A stretch of 64,000 bases of DNA from Rhodospirillaceae bacterium UBA6219 (GCA_002435715.1 DISD01000012.1:7467-71466), one strand, 5' to 3'; positions 52,478 through 62,381 are shown, counted from the stretch's first letter. Notes: generated from the letters alone by a model not told the origin. Translations and numbers: made by a program.

Positions 52478-53461
52478 TCAGGGGGCGCTGGCCGTGGCCA
52501 GACCCGGCGATGCCTGAACCTGTTTCAGACCTTGTGATTCCAACAACGCCTTCACCTTGTGGTGGTCTTGGCGGATTTCATGGCGCGGACCATACCAGTC
52601 GAAGGTGTCCAGCAGGGTCCAGGCATATTGCTGTTCGCGGTTCAGCGCCTTGTCGTGGCTGGAACAGATGGGCAGGACGTGGTTGACGATCCGCACCTTG
52701 CGGATGCCTGACAGCGCCCGGCTGAGGGGGAACAGCGTTGCCACCAGCCCCTGGCACAGGGCCAAGGTCCAATCGGTGGGCAGATACGGGGTGACCAGCC
52801 GCAGTGCGTATTTCAGCGGCTGCAGTTTCGGCCAGAAATCGGCTTCATAGAAATTATAGGCCAGACGCCCACCCGGCTTCAGCCAGCCGGGCAGCAGGGT
52901 CATCAATCGTTCCGGCTTGGGGGTGTGCTGGATGACCCCCATGCAGAACAACCCGTCAAAGACGGAACGGCGCAGCGGCAGGTCGAACAGCGAGGCCTGG
53001 ATGGGCTGGACCCGTCCGTCCCACACCATGGTGGTTTCACGGCAGGCGTTGACCGCTTGTGACAGGTCGACGGACACCACGCGGGCGCCGTGCTTGGCGG
53101 CGATGTCGGTGAAACGGCCGGCGCCGCAGCCACAATCCAGGATCAGCTTGTCCTTGATCCAGTCGGGGCTCCAGCCGGAATCGGCCAGGAAGCGGGTTTC
53201 CGACAGGGAGTGGCCGGCCAGACGGTCAATCTGCACCGCCTTCCAGTGCTGCCATTGGAAACCGAAATTGCCGCAATAATCCTGGTCGCTGCCGACGAAA
53301 CGCGGCACCCCGTCACGGACCGGCCAAGACGCGCCGCAGCACGGGCAGGACAGACGACCATCGATGATTTCTTCATCCATGGCCCAGTCAATGCGCAAGG
53401 ACAGGGGCTGTTCGTCCGGGCAGTGGGGACAAGCCAACAGGTCCAGCAACCACGCGCGCAT
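52478..53461 (-). CDS. SAM-dependent methyltransferase with N-terminal zinc-ribbon region
   Basis: A 327-residue protein. The N-terminal 50 residues look like a Trm112-type zinc-ribbon (LACPHC and RLSCPCCGASWPV), followed by a class I methyltransferase with SAM-binding motif LILDCGCGAGRFTDIA and post-motif VVSVDLS. After the methyltransferase core comes a hydrophobic region (residues about 200-250). The acceptor is unknown; because it is surrounded by envelope-sugar genes, a lipid- or sugar-linked substrate is likely. ATG 53461 is used; its TG overlaps the gmhB stop. Confidence 0.85.
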   Translation of the reverse strand: MRAWLLDLLACPHCPDEQPLSLRIDWAMDEEIIDGRLSCPCCGASWPVRDGVPRFVGSDQDYCGNFGFQWQHWKAVQIDRLAGHSLSETRFLADSGWSPDWIKDKLILDCGCGAGRFTDIAAKHGARVVSVDLSQAVNACRETTMVWDGRVQPIQASLFDLPLRRSVFDGLFCMGVIQHTPKPERLMTLLPGWLKPGGRLAYNFYEADFWPKLQPLKYALRLVTPYLPTDWTLALCQGLVATLFPLSRALSGIRKVRIVNHVLPICSSHDKALNREQQYAWTLLDTFDWYGPRHEIRQDHHKVKALLESQGLKQVQASPGLATASAP

Positions 53462-54000
53462 CAAACCTCTCCCAAAATGATGTTCACCGCCGCCGGCAAA
53501 TCGGCGACCACATGATCGGCCTTGCTGGTGGCGGCATAGGTTTCGCCGTGGCCGGTGCGCACCAGGAAGGTGGTGGCGCCGATGGCCTGGCCCAGTTCCA
53601 CGTCCACTTCCTTGTCACCGATGACCGTGGATAGTTTGGGGTCGAAACCATGGTCTTGCATGGCCTGGTCAGCCATGCCGGGCAGCGGCTTGCGGCAATC
53701 GCAATCATCGTCGGGGCCGTGGGGGCAGATATAGATGCCGTCGATGGCGACCCCCTCGGCCGCCAACATGGCTTTCAGCCGGTCATGGATCTGCTCCAAC
53801 CGTTCCAGGTTGAAATAGCCCCGGGCGATTCCCGATTGGTTGGTGATGATTGCGATGCCGTAACCGGCGTGGCCCAGGCGGCGCAGGGCCGGGCCGACGC
53901 CGTCGATCAATTGCAACTGGTCGGGGTCTGACAGGTAATGCTTTTCCACGTTGATGGTGCCGTCACGGTCGATCAGCACGAAGCGGCGCGGCTGGGGCAC
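53461..54000 (-). CDS. gmhB: D-glycero-D-manno-heptose-1,7-bisphosphate 7-phosphatase (GmhB family)
   Basis: GmhB removes the 7-phosphate in ADP-heptose synthesis for LPS core. The 179-residue protein is a HAD phosphatase with the nucleophile motif LIDRDGTINVE, the Thr motif IITNQSGIARG, and ICPHGPDDDCDCRKP, which binds the structural zinc by Cys and His and is diagnostic for GmhB. The last motif VIGDKEVDVELGQ completes the active site. The start is GTG 54000, four bases after the upstream J-domain gene. Other heptose genes (gmhA, hldE) are not in the window; the histidinol-phosphatase branch of the family is a less likely reading. Confidence 0.9.
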   Translation of the reverse strand: MPQPRRFVLIDRDGTINVEKHYLSDPDQLQLIDGVGPALRRLGHAGYGIAIITNQSGIARGYFNLERLEQIHDRLKAMLAAEGVAIDGIYICPHGPDDDCDCRKPLPGMADQAMQDHGFDPKLSTVIGDKEVDVELGQAIGATTFLVRTGHGETYAATSKADHVVADLPAAVNIILGEV

Positions 54001-54003
54001 GGC

Positions 54004-54735
54004 TTAATCCTTCAATAATTCCATGGCTTGGTTCAACTGGCTCATCCGGTCGTGACTGCCGTAATTGCTGTCCGGGTGATGGATGGTGGCCAGCATGCGA
54101 AAACGAGCCCGCACCATGCGGCGGTCGGGACGTGCCGAGGGCGGGAAACCCAACACATGAAGCGCCTCGGCCCGAGAATTGACGCCGCTGGGCAAAGGCT
54201 CGAAAGCCAGCACGTTGACGATGGCCTGCAGACGTTCCAATTCCTCGTTCACCGCCGCCAAAGCCTGATGATCGTCGGGTCGTTCCGGGGGCGGAGGGGG
54301 AGGCGGTGGTGGCGGGGGGGGCGGGGGAGGCGGAGCCAGCGGGTCTTCCAGTTTCAGCGCCAGTTCGCCGCGTTCCATGGCCAAGGCCAAGCCCAGGGCG
54401 CGGCGGATGGTGACCACGTCGAAGCCGGGAACCATGCGCACCTGCAGGCGGGGTTTGCGACGCCACGGCCGACCGGCGGACGGACCCGACTTCAAAATGA
54501 CCGTCTCGCGGTCGTCGGCGCCGGGATCACCCGGATCGGCGAAGGCGGCGATGGTGTCGGGTGGCATGACCAGCAAGACCGAGCGGGCGATGTCGCCGAC
54601 ATTGACATGACGCCGCGCCGCCAAGGTTTCCACCGCATCGCGAAAGGCAGAGGCGCAGGGGATGGTATAGGAATGTTTGACCATGCCGGATGCACGAGCG
54701 GCAGTGGAATTTTGTTCTTGTTTAGTGCCGTCCAT
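54004..54735 (-). CDS. J-domain protein with a long polyproline tract
   Basis: A 243-residue protein. The C-terminal 50 residues form a J domain (RMVRARFRMLATIHHPDSN with the HPD motif), which would stimulate an Hsp70 ATPase. An N-terminal region (residues about 18-120) has no recognised fold. Between them lies an uninterrupted run of 16 prolines, then ERPDDHQ and a coiled-coil helix (AAVNEELERLQAIVNVL). The J domain is at the C-terminus, unlike DnaJ, and resembles DjlA-like or alphaproteobacterial stand-alone J proteins. Start uncertain: ATG 54735 is used, but ATG 54684 would also serve. Probably co-transcribed with gmhB. Confidence 0.75.
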   Translation of the reverse strand: MDGTKQEQNSTAARASGMVKHSYTIPCASAFRDAVETLAARRHVNVGDIARSVLLVMPPDTIAAFADPGDPGADDRETVILKSGPSAGRPWRRKPRLQVRMVPGFDVVTIRRALGLALAMERGELALKLEDPLAPPPPPPPPPPPPPPPPERPDDHQALAAVNEELERLQAIVNVLAFEPLPSGVNSRAEALHVLGFPPSARPDRRMVRARFRMLATIHHPDSNYGSHDRMSQLNQAMELLKD

Positions 54736-54836
54736 GGCAGAGGTGATTCCTCGCTCCCTTTCTGTGACGAAACGAATAGGCGGGGATCACGCCTTGCGTC
54801 AACTACAAATGTCGATAAACAACTTCGTTTGCAGTT

Positions 54837-57344
54837 TCAGCGGCGATTCTTGGTGCTGCGTTGGGCGGCGTTGATGGGCAAACGGCGGCCTTCGGCCAGC
54901 ATTTGCTCCATTTCATGGGCGGGAAGCGGGCGCGAAAACAGGTAGCCCTGCATCTGATCGCAGCCAATTTCACGAAGAAAATCAAGGTGTTGATTGTGTT
55001 CGACACCTTCGGCGACCACTTTCATGTTCAGCGCCTTGGCCATGGCGACGATGGCGTCGACGATGGCCGCGTCATTGGGGTCGGTGATGACGTCCATGAC
55101 GAAGCTGCGGTCGATCTTCAGCTTGCTGATGGGAAAACGCTTCAACACCGACAGCGACGAATAGCCGGTGCCGAAATCGTCGATGGAACACGAAATACCC
55201 ATGTCCTTCAGGGTCTGGACCACGGCGATGGCGTTGTCGGCGTCGCGCATGGCCGAACTTTCGGTCAGCTCGACCTCCAGGTAATGCGGATCCAGGCCGG
55301 TTTCCGACAACGTGGTTTCAAGCGCGGTGATCAGGCGCCGTGCATATTGGAATTGTCGCCCCGACACGTTGACCGCCACCGGGATGGGGTGGAAACCGGC
55401 GTCCTGCCAGGCTTTGTTCTGTCGCGCGCATTGCGCCAGCATGGATTCGCAGATGCCGTCGATCAGGCCCGATTCCTCGGCCACCGGGATGAACTCGCCG
55501 GGGCTGACCATGCCCATCTCGGGATTGTTCCAGCGCACCAGGGCTTCCATGCCGACGATGATGCCGGTGTTCAAATCCACCTGCGGCTGGAAATAAGGCA
55601 CGAACTCGCCCTGTTCCAAGGCGCGGCGCAGCTTGTTTTGCAGCGACAGGGTCTTGCTGGCCCGCGCCGACATTTCCTTGGTGAAGAACTGAAGCGTGGC
55701 GGGGCCTTGGCTTTTGGCCCGCTGCAACGCCGCCTCGGCATTCTTGATCAGGGTTTCCACATCCTCGCCGTCGCGGGGATAAAGGGCGACGCCGACCGAG
55801 GTGGAGACTTCGAATTCGTCGCCGGCCACATGCACCGCCGATTGCGCCATGGCGTGAATGCGTTCCACCGCCTCGGTCAGTTCCCGGCGCGAGGTGTGAC
55901 CGGCCAGCAGGATCAGGAAGCGGTCGCCCGACGCCCGGGCCATGACGTCGTTGCGGCTCAGCCCGGCTTGGACGATGTCGGCGGCGGCGGTCAGCACCTG
56001 GTCGCCCACCGAATGACCCATGGTGGCGTTGATGATGCCGAAGCGGTCGATGCCCAAGGACAGCACCGCCAGCAATTGATGGGCGCGCAGGGCGTTTTCC
56101 CGGGCCGCGGTGAAGCGTTCCAGGAACGCCGCCCGGTTGGGCAGGCGGGTCAGCGGGTCGTAATAGGCCAAGAAGGACAGACGCTGTTCGGCGGTCTTCT
56201 TCTCGGTGACGTCGATCATCACGCCGTCCCACACCACGTCGCCATTGGGGCGCCGGGTGGGACGGGACAGGCCGCGCAGCCAGCGGCGGCGGCGGCCGCC
56301 CCCGAACACCGCCATTTCCTCGTCCAGCGGTTCCAAGGTTTCCGCCGAGCGGGTCAGCGCCGCCATGAACAGGCTTTGTTCGTCGGCGCTCATGCTTTGC
56401 AGGAACAATTCCGGCTCGGCCAGCAATTCCTCGGGTTCGACCCCCAGGAAGATGCGGCAGCCTTCGCTGACATAGGTAAAGCGCATGGTGCCGTCGGGCG
56501 ACAAAACACGCTGGAACACCATGCCCGGCATGTTGCCGGCGATGGCGCGCATGCGTTGCTCGCTTTCCAGCAGCGCCATCTCGGTGGCTTTGCGCTCGGT
56601 GATGTCGCGGCCGATGCCGACGAACAGCCGGCGGCCTTCCATGCGCACTTCGTTGGTGGACAATTCCAGTGGAAAACGTTCGCCATCATTGCGGATGCCG
56701 ATGAATTCGTGCGGTTGGCCGTCGCTGACCGCCGCCAACAACGGCTGCAGGTCGGAATCGTGCTCGATCAAATCGGTCAGGGTCTTGCCGGTCAAATCGC
56801 TGGCGCTTTGCCCGAACAAGGTTTCGGCGGCGGTGTTGGCGCTGTCGATGGTGCCGCCTTCGTCCAGCACCAAGATGGAATCGGCGGCATGCTCCATCAG
56901 CATGTCCAAACGGAATTCGGCACGCCGGCCCTGGGTCACGTCCACCAGCACGCCGTCCCACACCACGTTGCCGTCCTGCAGGCGTGGAATCGACCGCCCC
57001 TGCAGCCAGCGGACCTCGCCGTCGCGGGTGATGGCGCGGAAGCTTTCCTCGCAGGGCGTCATGGTGGCGGCGGATTCCAACACTGCCTGCAAATGCGGGT
57101 CGCGGTCGGCCCAATGGATGACGTGCAGGCAGCCCGCCTGGTTGACCCCCATCTCGGCGGGGCTGAAGCCCAAGACCGATTGGACGTTGTCGCTGAACCA
57201 ATCGTAAGACAGGGACTTGTCGGCTTGCTGGCGTCGTTGGAAGGAGAAACCGGGCACGCACGCGGTCAGGCCGGCAAGCCGGGCCTGCAAAATATCAGGC
57301 GAGTTCACCTCGCTTTCGGCGGCGTGCGTTCGCGGCTCGCTCAA
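54837..57344 (-). CDS. PAS-PAS-PAS-GGDEF-EAL cyclic-di-GMP signalling protein
   Basis: An 835-residue sensor. Three PAS domains occupy roughly residues 25-140, 145-265 and 270-390; the second is followed by a PAC segment RDITERKATEMALLE. The GGDEF domain has a degenerate signature A-S-G-D-R-F (Ser472 to Phe476), losing the second Gly-Asp-Glu pair, so cyclase activity is unlikely. The EAL domain looks active: EALVRW, SIDDFGTGYSS, LKIDRSFV and VAEGVE. It is thus probably a c-di-GMP phosphodiesterase controlling envelope or motility traits. A TTG at 57344, five bases after GGGAGGA, is preferred over GTG 57359. Confidence 0.88.
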   Translation of the reverse strand: MSEPRTHAAESEVNSPDILQARLAGLTACVPGFSFQRRQQADKSLSYDWFSDNVQSVLGFSPAEMGVNQAGCLHVIHWADRDPHLQAVLESAATMTPCEESFRAITRDGEVRWLQGRSIPRLQDGNVVWDGVLVDVTQGRRAEFRLDMLMEHAADSILVLDEGGTIDSANTAAETLFGQSASDLTGKTLTDLIEHDSDLQPLLAAVSDGQPHEFIGIRNDGERFPLELSTNEVRMEGRRLFVGIGRDITERKATEMALLESEQRMRAIAGNMPGMVFQRVLSPDGTMRFTYVSEGCRIFLGVEPEELLAEPELFLQSMSADEQSLFMAALTRSAETLEPLDEEMAVFGGGRRRRWLRGLSRPTRRPNGDVVWDGVMIDVTEKKTAEQRLSFLAYYDPLTRLPNRAAFLERFTAARENALRAHQLLAVLSLGIDRFGIINATMGHSVGDQVLTAAADIVQAGLSRNDVMARASGDRFLILLAGHTSRRELTEAVERIHAMAQSAVHVAGDEFEVSTSVGVALYPRDGEDVETLIKNAEAALQRAKSQGPATLQFFTKEMSARASKTLSLQNKLRRALEQGEFVPYFQPQVDLNTGIIVGMEALVRWNNPEMGMVSPGEFIPVAEESGLIDGICESMLAQCARQNKAWQDAGFHPIPVAVNVSGRQFQYARRLITALETTLSETGLDPHYLEVELTESSAMRDADNAIAVVQTLKDMGISCSIDDFGTGYSSLSVLKRFPISKLKIDRSFVMDVITDPNDAAIVDAIVAMAKALNMKVVAEGVEHNQHLDFLREIGCDQMQGYLFSRPLPAHEMEQMLAEGRRLPINAAQRSTKNRR

Positions 57345-57433
57345 ACCGTTCCTCCCCACGTTCGCCTGTCAGTGGTGCGAACTTCGTCTGGATGGTATCG
57401 GCGAAGCCGGATCAAGGCAACGCCCCTTAGGTG

Positions 57434-58387
57434 TTAAGGACCAAGTCGCGTGCGGAAATAATCGATGGTGCGCTGCAACCCGACTTCCAGTTCTACTGTG
57501 GGTTCCCAGCCCAAATGTTGTCGGGCTTTGGCGATGTTGGGCTGACGTTGCAGCGGGTCGTCGGCCGGCAGCGGCTTGATGATCAGTTCCGACTTGGCGC
57601 CGGTCAGCTTGATCACCGCTTCGGCCAGCTGACGGATGGTCATCTCGCGCGGGTTGCCCAAATTGATCGGGCCGGTGATCTCGTCCGGGCTGTTCATCAG
57701 CCGCACGAAGCCTTCGATCAGGTCACTGACGAAGCAGAAGGACCGGGTCTGGCTGCCGTCGCCGTAAATGGTGATGGGGCGGCCTTCCAGGGCCTGAACG
57801 ATGAAGTTCGACACCACCCGACCGTCATCGGGATGCATGCGCGGGCCATAGGTGTTGAAGATGCGGGCCACCTTGATGCGCAGGTTGTGCTGGCGGTGAT
57901 AATCGAAGAACAGGGTTTCGGCGCAGCGCTTGCCTTCGTCATAACAGGCGCGTGGGCCGATGGGGTTGACGGCGCCGCGATATTCCTCGGGCTGCGGATG
58001 AACTTCCGGGTCGCCATAGACTTCCGAGGTCGACGCCTGGAAAATCTTGGCGCCGATGCGCTTGGCCAGGCCCAGCATGTTGATGGCGCCGTGCACGCTG
58101 GTCTTGGTGGTCTGCACCGGATCGCGCTGGTAATGAATGGGGCTGGCCGGGCAAGCCAGATTGAAGATCTCGTCCACTTCCAGATAAAGCGGGAAGGTGA
58201 CGTCGTGGCGGATCAGCTCGAAATAGGGATTGCCCATCAGATGGGCGATGTTGTCCTTGGTGCCGGTATAGAAATTGTCCACGCACAAAACGTCGTGACC
58301 GTCGGCCAGCAGACGTTCACACAGATGCGAGCCCAGAAAGCCGGCGCCGCCCGTGACCAGAACCCGCTTGCGTGCATATTTCATCAT
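57434..58387 (-). CDS. UDP-glucuronate decarboxylase (UDP-xylose synthase)
   Basis: A 317-residue SDR enzyme that decarboxylates UDP-glucuronate to UDP-xylose. The NAD-binding motif is VLVTGGAGFLGSHLCERLL, and the catalytic YxxxK is CYDEGKR. Diagnostic for the family are DNFYTGTKDNI, NLACPASPIHYQ and RIFNTYGPRMHPDDGRVVSNF. ATG 58387 is used, with adjacent ATGs as alternatives. It lies 75 bases upstream of the PAS-GGDEF-EAL gene in the same direction. The activated xylose would feed LPS or capsule synthesis. Confidence 0.93.
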   Translation of the reverse strand: MMKYARKRVLVTGGAGFLGSHLCERLLADGHDVLCVDNFYTGTKDNIAHLMGNPYFELIRHDVTFPLYLEVDEIFNLACPASPIHYQRDPVQTTKTSVHGAINMLGLAKRIGAKIFQASTSEVYGDPEVHPQPEEYRGAVNPIGPRACYDEGKRCAETLFFDYHRQHNLRIKVARIFNTYGPRMHPDDGRVVSNFIVQALEGRPITIYGDGSQTRSFCFVSDLIEGFVRLMNSPDEITGPINLGNPREMTIRQLAEAVIKLTGAKSELIIKPLPADDPLQRQPNIAKARQHLGWEPTVELEVGLQRTIDYFRTRLGP

Positions 58388-58450
58388 CGGCCCCGTCATT
58401 CATTAACAGGGGTTCTTTAAGCCGCTTTGCCGGGCAAGGCAAGGAGCCGC

Positions 58451-58479
58451 TTGACTCTGTTGTGTCATGAGGCGTAAAA
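58451..58479 (+). promoter_or_regulatory. Possible ffh promoter
   Basis: TTGACT at 58451-58456 and GTAAAA at 58474-58479 with 17 bases between, about 110 bases before the ffh ATG. This gap is the only long one before a run of translation genes. Confidence 0.4.
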
Positions 58480-58591
58480 ACCCAGCCTCTTCAGAGTCTC
58501 TGAGGAAACCCGTCACCACGGTGACCCGTCAGTCCGCGAAATTACGCGCACTGGCGCGTTTTCGTTTGGGGCGAATCCATTAGGAAGGTCG

Positions 58592-59959
<1,368 letters not shown>

Positions 59960-60000
59960 GGCCGGTTGGTTTTAAGTTTTAAGTTACAAGGAAATCGAAA

Positions 60001-60375
60001 ATGGCTTTGAAGATTCGTCTGGCCCGTGGTGGCGCCAAGAAGCGTCCGTTCTACCGCATCGTGGTGGCCGACGCCCGTTCGCCCCGTGACGGCCGCTTCA
60101 TCGAGAAGGTGGGCACCTACAACCCGCTGCTGCCGACCGATCATGCCGAGCGCGTCATCTTGAACACCGAAGCCATCCAGAAGTGGCTGGCCGTCGGCGC
60201 CCAGCCGACCGACCGTCTGGTCCGCGTGTTCGCCGACAAGGGCCTGCTGACCGCTCCGGCCAAGCCCGAGCAGACCAAGAAGAACCAGCCCAAGGCCAAG
60301 GCCCAGCAGCGCGCCAAGGAAGAAGCCGAGCGCGCCGCCGCTGCCGCCGCCGAAGCCGAATCGGCCGCCGAGTAA
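60001..60375 (+). CDS. rpsP: 30S ribosomal protein S16
   Basis: A 124-residue S16. The family core starts MALKIRLARGGAKKRPFYRI and ends near FADKGLL (residue about 80). It carries a C-terminal extension (residues about 85-124) rich in Lys, Gln, Ala and Glu, a low-complexity tail that is common in alphaproteobacteria. AAGGAA precedes the ATG. The stop adjoins the rimM start. Confidence 0.97.
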   Translation: MALKIRLARGGAKKRPFYRIVVADARSPRDGRFIEKVGTYNPLLPTDHAERVILNTEAIQKWLAVGAQPTDRLVRVFADKGLLTAPAKPEQTKKNQPKAKAQQRAKEEAERAAAAAAEAESAAE

Positions 60376-60381
60376 TTGGCG

Positions 60382-61035
60382 ATGGATCCCCGCGTGTGCA
60401 TCGGCGCCATTGTCGGCGCACACGGGATCCGCGGCGCGGTCCGCGTCAAAAGCTTTACCGCCGATCCCTTGGACGTGGCCGCCTATGGCCCGGTCGAGGA
60501 CGAGGCGGGAAAGCGCCGCTTCAAGCTGAAGGTGACGGGCGAGGTCAAGGACCACGTTCTCGCCAGCATCGAAGGGGTGAACGACCGCAATGCCGCCGAA
60601 GCGCTGAAGGGCACCGGGCTTTACGTGTCCCGTGACCTGCTGCCGGAAACTGAAGAGGACGAGTTCCTGTATTCGGATCTGGTGGGGCTGAAGGTTCTGG
60701 GCACCGATGGTTCGGTGATCGGCACCGTCAAGGGTGTGGCCAATTATGGGGCCGGCGACCTGTTGGATATCGCCCGTCCCGGCCAGGGCAGCCTGTTGGT
60801 TCCCTTCACCAAGGCGGCGGTGCCGGAAGTGGATATCGGTAAGGGCCTGGTGGTCGTTGATCCGCCGGCTTATGCCGAGGATGAAGAAGGTGACGGAGCG
60901 AGCGAAGCGAGGGACTGGGCCGTTGAGGCCCCGCGCAGCGACCGGAGCGATAGCGACGGGGAAGCAGAGCGTGAGCCAACCGAGCGGAGCGAGGGCCGGC
61001 GCCTGAGGCAGAAGAATAAGGGAGGGAGAGGGTGA
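60382..61035 (+). CDS. rimM: Ribosome maturation factor RimM, with an unusual charged tail
   Basis: RimM assists assembly of the 30S head near S19. The 217-residue protein has the RimM domain (VCIGAIVGAHGIRGAVRVKSF, residues about 4-85) and a PRC-barrel (FLYSDLVGLKVL to GLVVVDPPA, about 94-163). The usual length is near 170; residues from about 165 form a Glu/Arg/Ser-rich tail encoded by GAGCGA/GAGCGAGG-type repeats (about 60895-61032). ATG 60382 is preferred to TTG 60376. The stop overlaps the trmD GTG (GTGA). Whether the tail is functional or a repeat read-through is open. Confidence 0.92.
   Translation: MDPRVCIGAIVGAHGIRGAVRVKSFTADPLDVAAYGPVEDEAGKRRFKLKVTGEVKDHVLASIEGVNDRNAAEALKGTGLYVSRDLLPETEEDEFLYSDLVGLKVLGTDGSVIGTVKGVANYGAGDLLDIARPGQGSLLVPFTKAAVPEVDIGKGLVVVDPPAYAEDEEGDGASEARDWAVEAPRSDRSDSDGEAEREPTERSEGRRLRQKNKGGRG
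60895..61032 (+). repeat. Degenerate GAGCGA-type repeat region in rimM
   Basis: Short purine-rich words recur: GAGCGAGCGAAGCGAGGG, GAGCGATAGCGACGGGG, GAGCGGAGCGAGGG. They also contain a small inverted repeat GGGCCGTTGAGGCCC. The block encodes a tail not expected in RimM. Confidence 0.55.
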
Positions 61036-61748
61036 GCGCTGATCCGTGGCAGGCCACGGTTCTGACCATCTTCCCCGAAATGTTTCCCGGACCGCTGGGC
61101 CTTTCCTTGGCCGGGCGGGCGTTGGCCAAGGGCACTTGGCGGCTGGATGCGGTCAACATTCGCGATTACGCGACCGACAAGCATCGTTCCGTCGATGACG
61201 TGCCGTTTGGCGGCGGGGCCGGCATGGTGATGCGTCCCGATGTGCTGGACGCCGCCATCAAGGCCAACCGGGGGGCGGGGCCCTTGGTGTACATGACCCC
61301 GCGCGGACGCCTGCTGGATCAGGCCTTGGTGCGGGAACTGGCGGACGGGCCGGGGGTGACCGTGTTGTGCGGCCGCTTCGAAGGTGTCGACCAGCGGGTG
61401 TTGGAAGCGAACGATGCGGTCGAGGTCAGCCTTGGCGATTTCGTTCTGTCAGGCGGGGAACTGCCGGCCCTGGTGCTTCTGGACGCGGTGGTGCGGCTGC
61501 TTCCCGGTGTCCTGGGCAACCAGGAAACCCTGGCCGAGGAAAGTTTTGAATGGGGATTGCTGGAATATCCCCATTACACCCGCCCCGCCGAATGGCAGGG
61601 ACGGGAGGTGCCCGAGGTGTTGATCTCGGGCCACCACGAAAGAATTCGCGATTGGCGGCAACGCCAGTCCGAAGAAGCAACGCGGACACGCCGACCGGAT
61701 CTCTGGGACCGGTATGCCTCTGTCCGGCCCGGGACCAAGAAGCCTTAG
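61032..61748 (+). CDS. trmD: tRNA (guanine-N1-)-methyltransferase
   Basis: TrmD methylates G37 of tRNAs next to the anticodon. The 238-residue SPOUT (trefoil-knot) protein has VDDVPFGGGAGMVMRPD, CGRFEGVDQRVLEAND, DFVLSGGELPALVLLDAVVR and SGHHERIRDWR. The GTG start overlaps the rimM stop by four bases. The gene lies between rimM and rplS as in most Proteobacteria. Confidence 0.97.
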   Translation: MSADPWQATVLTIFPEMFPGPLGLSLAGRALAKGTWRLDAVNIRDYATDKHRSVDDVPFGGGAGMVMRPDVLDAAIKANRGAGPLVYMTPRGRLLDQALVRELADGPGVTVLCGRFEGVDQRVLEANDAVEVSLGDFVLSGGELPALVLLDAVVRLLPGVLGNQETLAEESFEWGLLEYPHYTRPAEWQGREVPEVLISGHHERIRDWRQRQSEEATRTRRPDLWDRYASVRPGTKKP

Positions 61749-61775
61749 GGTTTCCGCCCGTGCACCGTCTAACGA

Positions 61776-61796
61776 TGTGCCACCCGGGGTGGCACA
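61776..61796 (+). promoter_or_regulatory. Perfect hairpin in the leader of rplS
   Basis: TGTGCCACC (61776-61784) pairs exactly with GGTGGCACA (61788-61796), loop CGG, ending 20 bases before the ATG of rplS and seven before its AGGAAG ribosome site. It could act as an attenuator, processing site or autoregulatory element; no long T tract follows. Confidence 0.5.
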
Positions 61797-61815
61797 GGGA
61801 CAAGGAAGTGAAGAG

Positions 61816-62292
61816 ATGAACATTATCGAACAGCTCGAGAAAGAGCAGATCGCCAAGCTGGTTGAAGGCAAGACCATCCCGGAATTCTCGCCCGGCGACA
61901 CCTTGAAGGTGAACGTCAAGGTGGTTGAAGGCAACCGCGAGCGCGTGCAGGCCTATGAAGGCGTGTGCATCGCCCGGCGCAACGACGGTCTGAACTCGTC
62001 CTTCATCGTCCGTAAGATCTCTTATGGCGAAGGCGTCGAGCGTATCTTCCCGCTGTACTCGCCCAACATCGCTTCCATCGAAGTGATCCGTCGCGGCGAC
62101 GTGCGCCGGGCCAAGCTGTACTACCTGCGTGACCGTCGCGGTAAGTCGGCTCGTATCGCCGAGCAGACCACCGGCTATTCCGCCAAGGTGACCGCCGGCG
62201 AGCGTGAAGCCGCCGCCGCCGCCAAGGCCGAAGCGCTGAAGGCCGCCGCCGCCAAGGCTGCTGCCCCGGCCGAAGCTGCCGCCGAGGAATAA
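61816..62292 (+). CDS. rplS: 50S ribosomal protein L19
   Basis: A 158-residue L19. The core includes PGDTLKVNVKVVEGNRERVQ, FIVRKISYGEGVERIFPLYS and VRRGDVRRAKLYYLRDRRGKSARI-type blocks. The normal length is about 115; residues beyond about 122 form an Ala/Lys/Glu-rich tail, as in several alphaproteobacteria. AGGAAG lies 7 bases before the ATG. The upstream open frame from 61714 overlaps trmD and is not used. Confidence 0.96.
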   Translation: MNIIEQLEKEQIAKLVEGKTIPEFSPGDTLKVNVKVVEGNRERVQAYEGVCIARRNDGLNSSFIVRKISYGEGVERIFPLYSPNIASIEVIRRGDVRRAKLYYLRDRRGKSARIAEQTTGYSAKVTAGEREAAAAAKAEALKAAAAKAAAPAEAAAEE

Positions 62293-62307
62293 GAATCGCT
62301 TTGGAAC

Positions 62308-62367
62308 CGTTACCCCCGGACTTGATCCGGGGGTCTGGATTGCCGGGTCAAGCCCGGCCATGACGGC
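62308..62367 (-). repeat. Dispersed double-palindrome repeat, copy B
   Basis: Read on the reverse strand it gives the same two adjacent palindromes as copy A at 17690-17771: GCCGTCATGGCCGGGCTTGA, then CCCCCGGATCAAGTCCGGGG. The spacing between palindromes is shorter here (about two bases). It sits just after rplS. Confidence 0.85.
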
Positions 62368-62381
62368 AACCAAGCTGATGT

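Noticed and set aside
58400..58591. 4.5S RNA or other small RNA gene upstream of ffh
   Set aside because: I could not find the conserved SRP RNA core or a stable long stem; only a possible promoter is seen.
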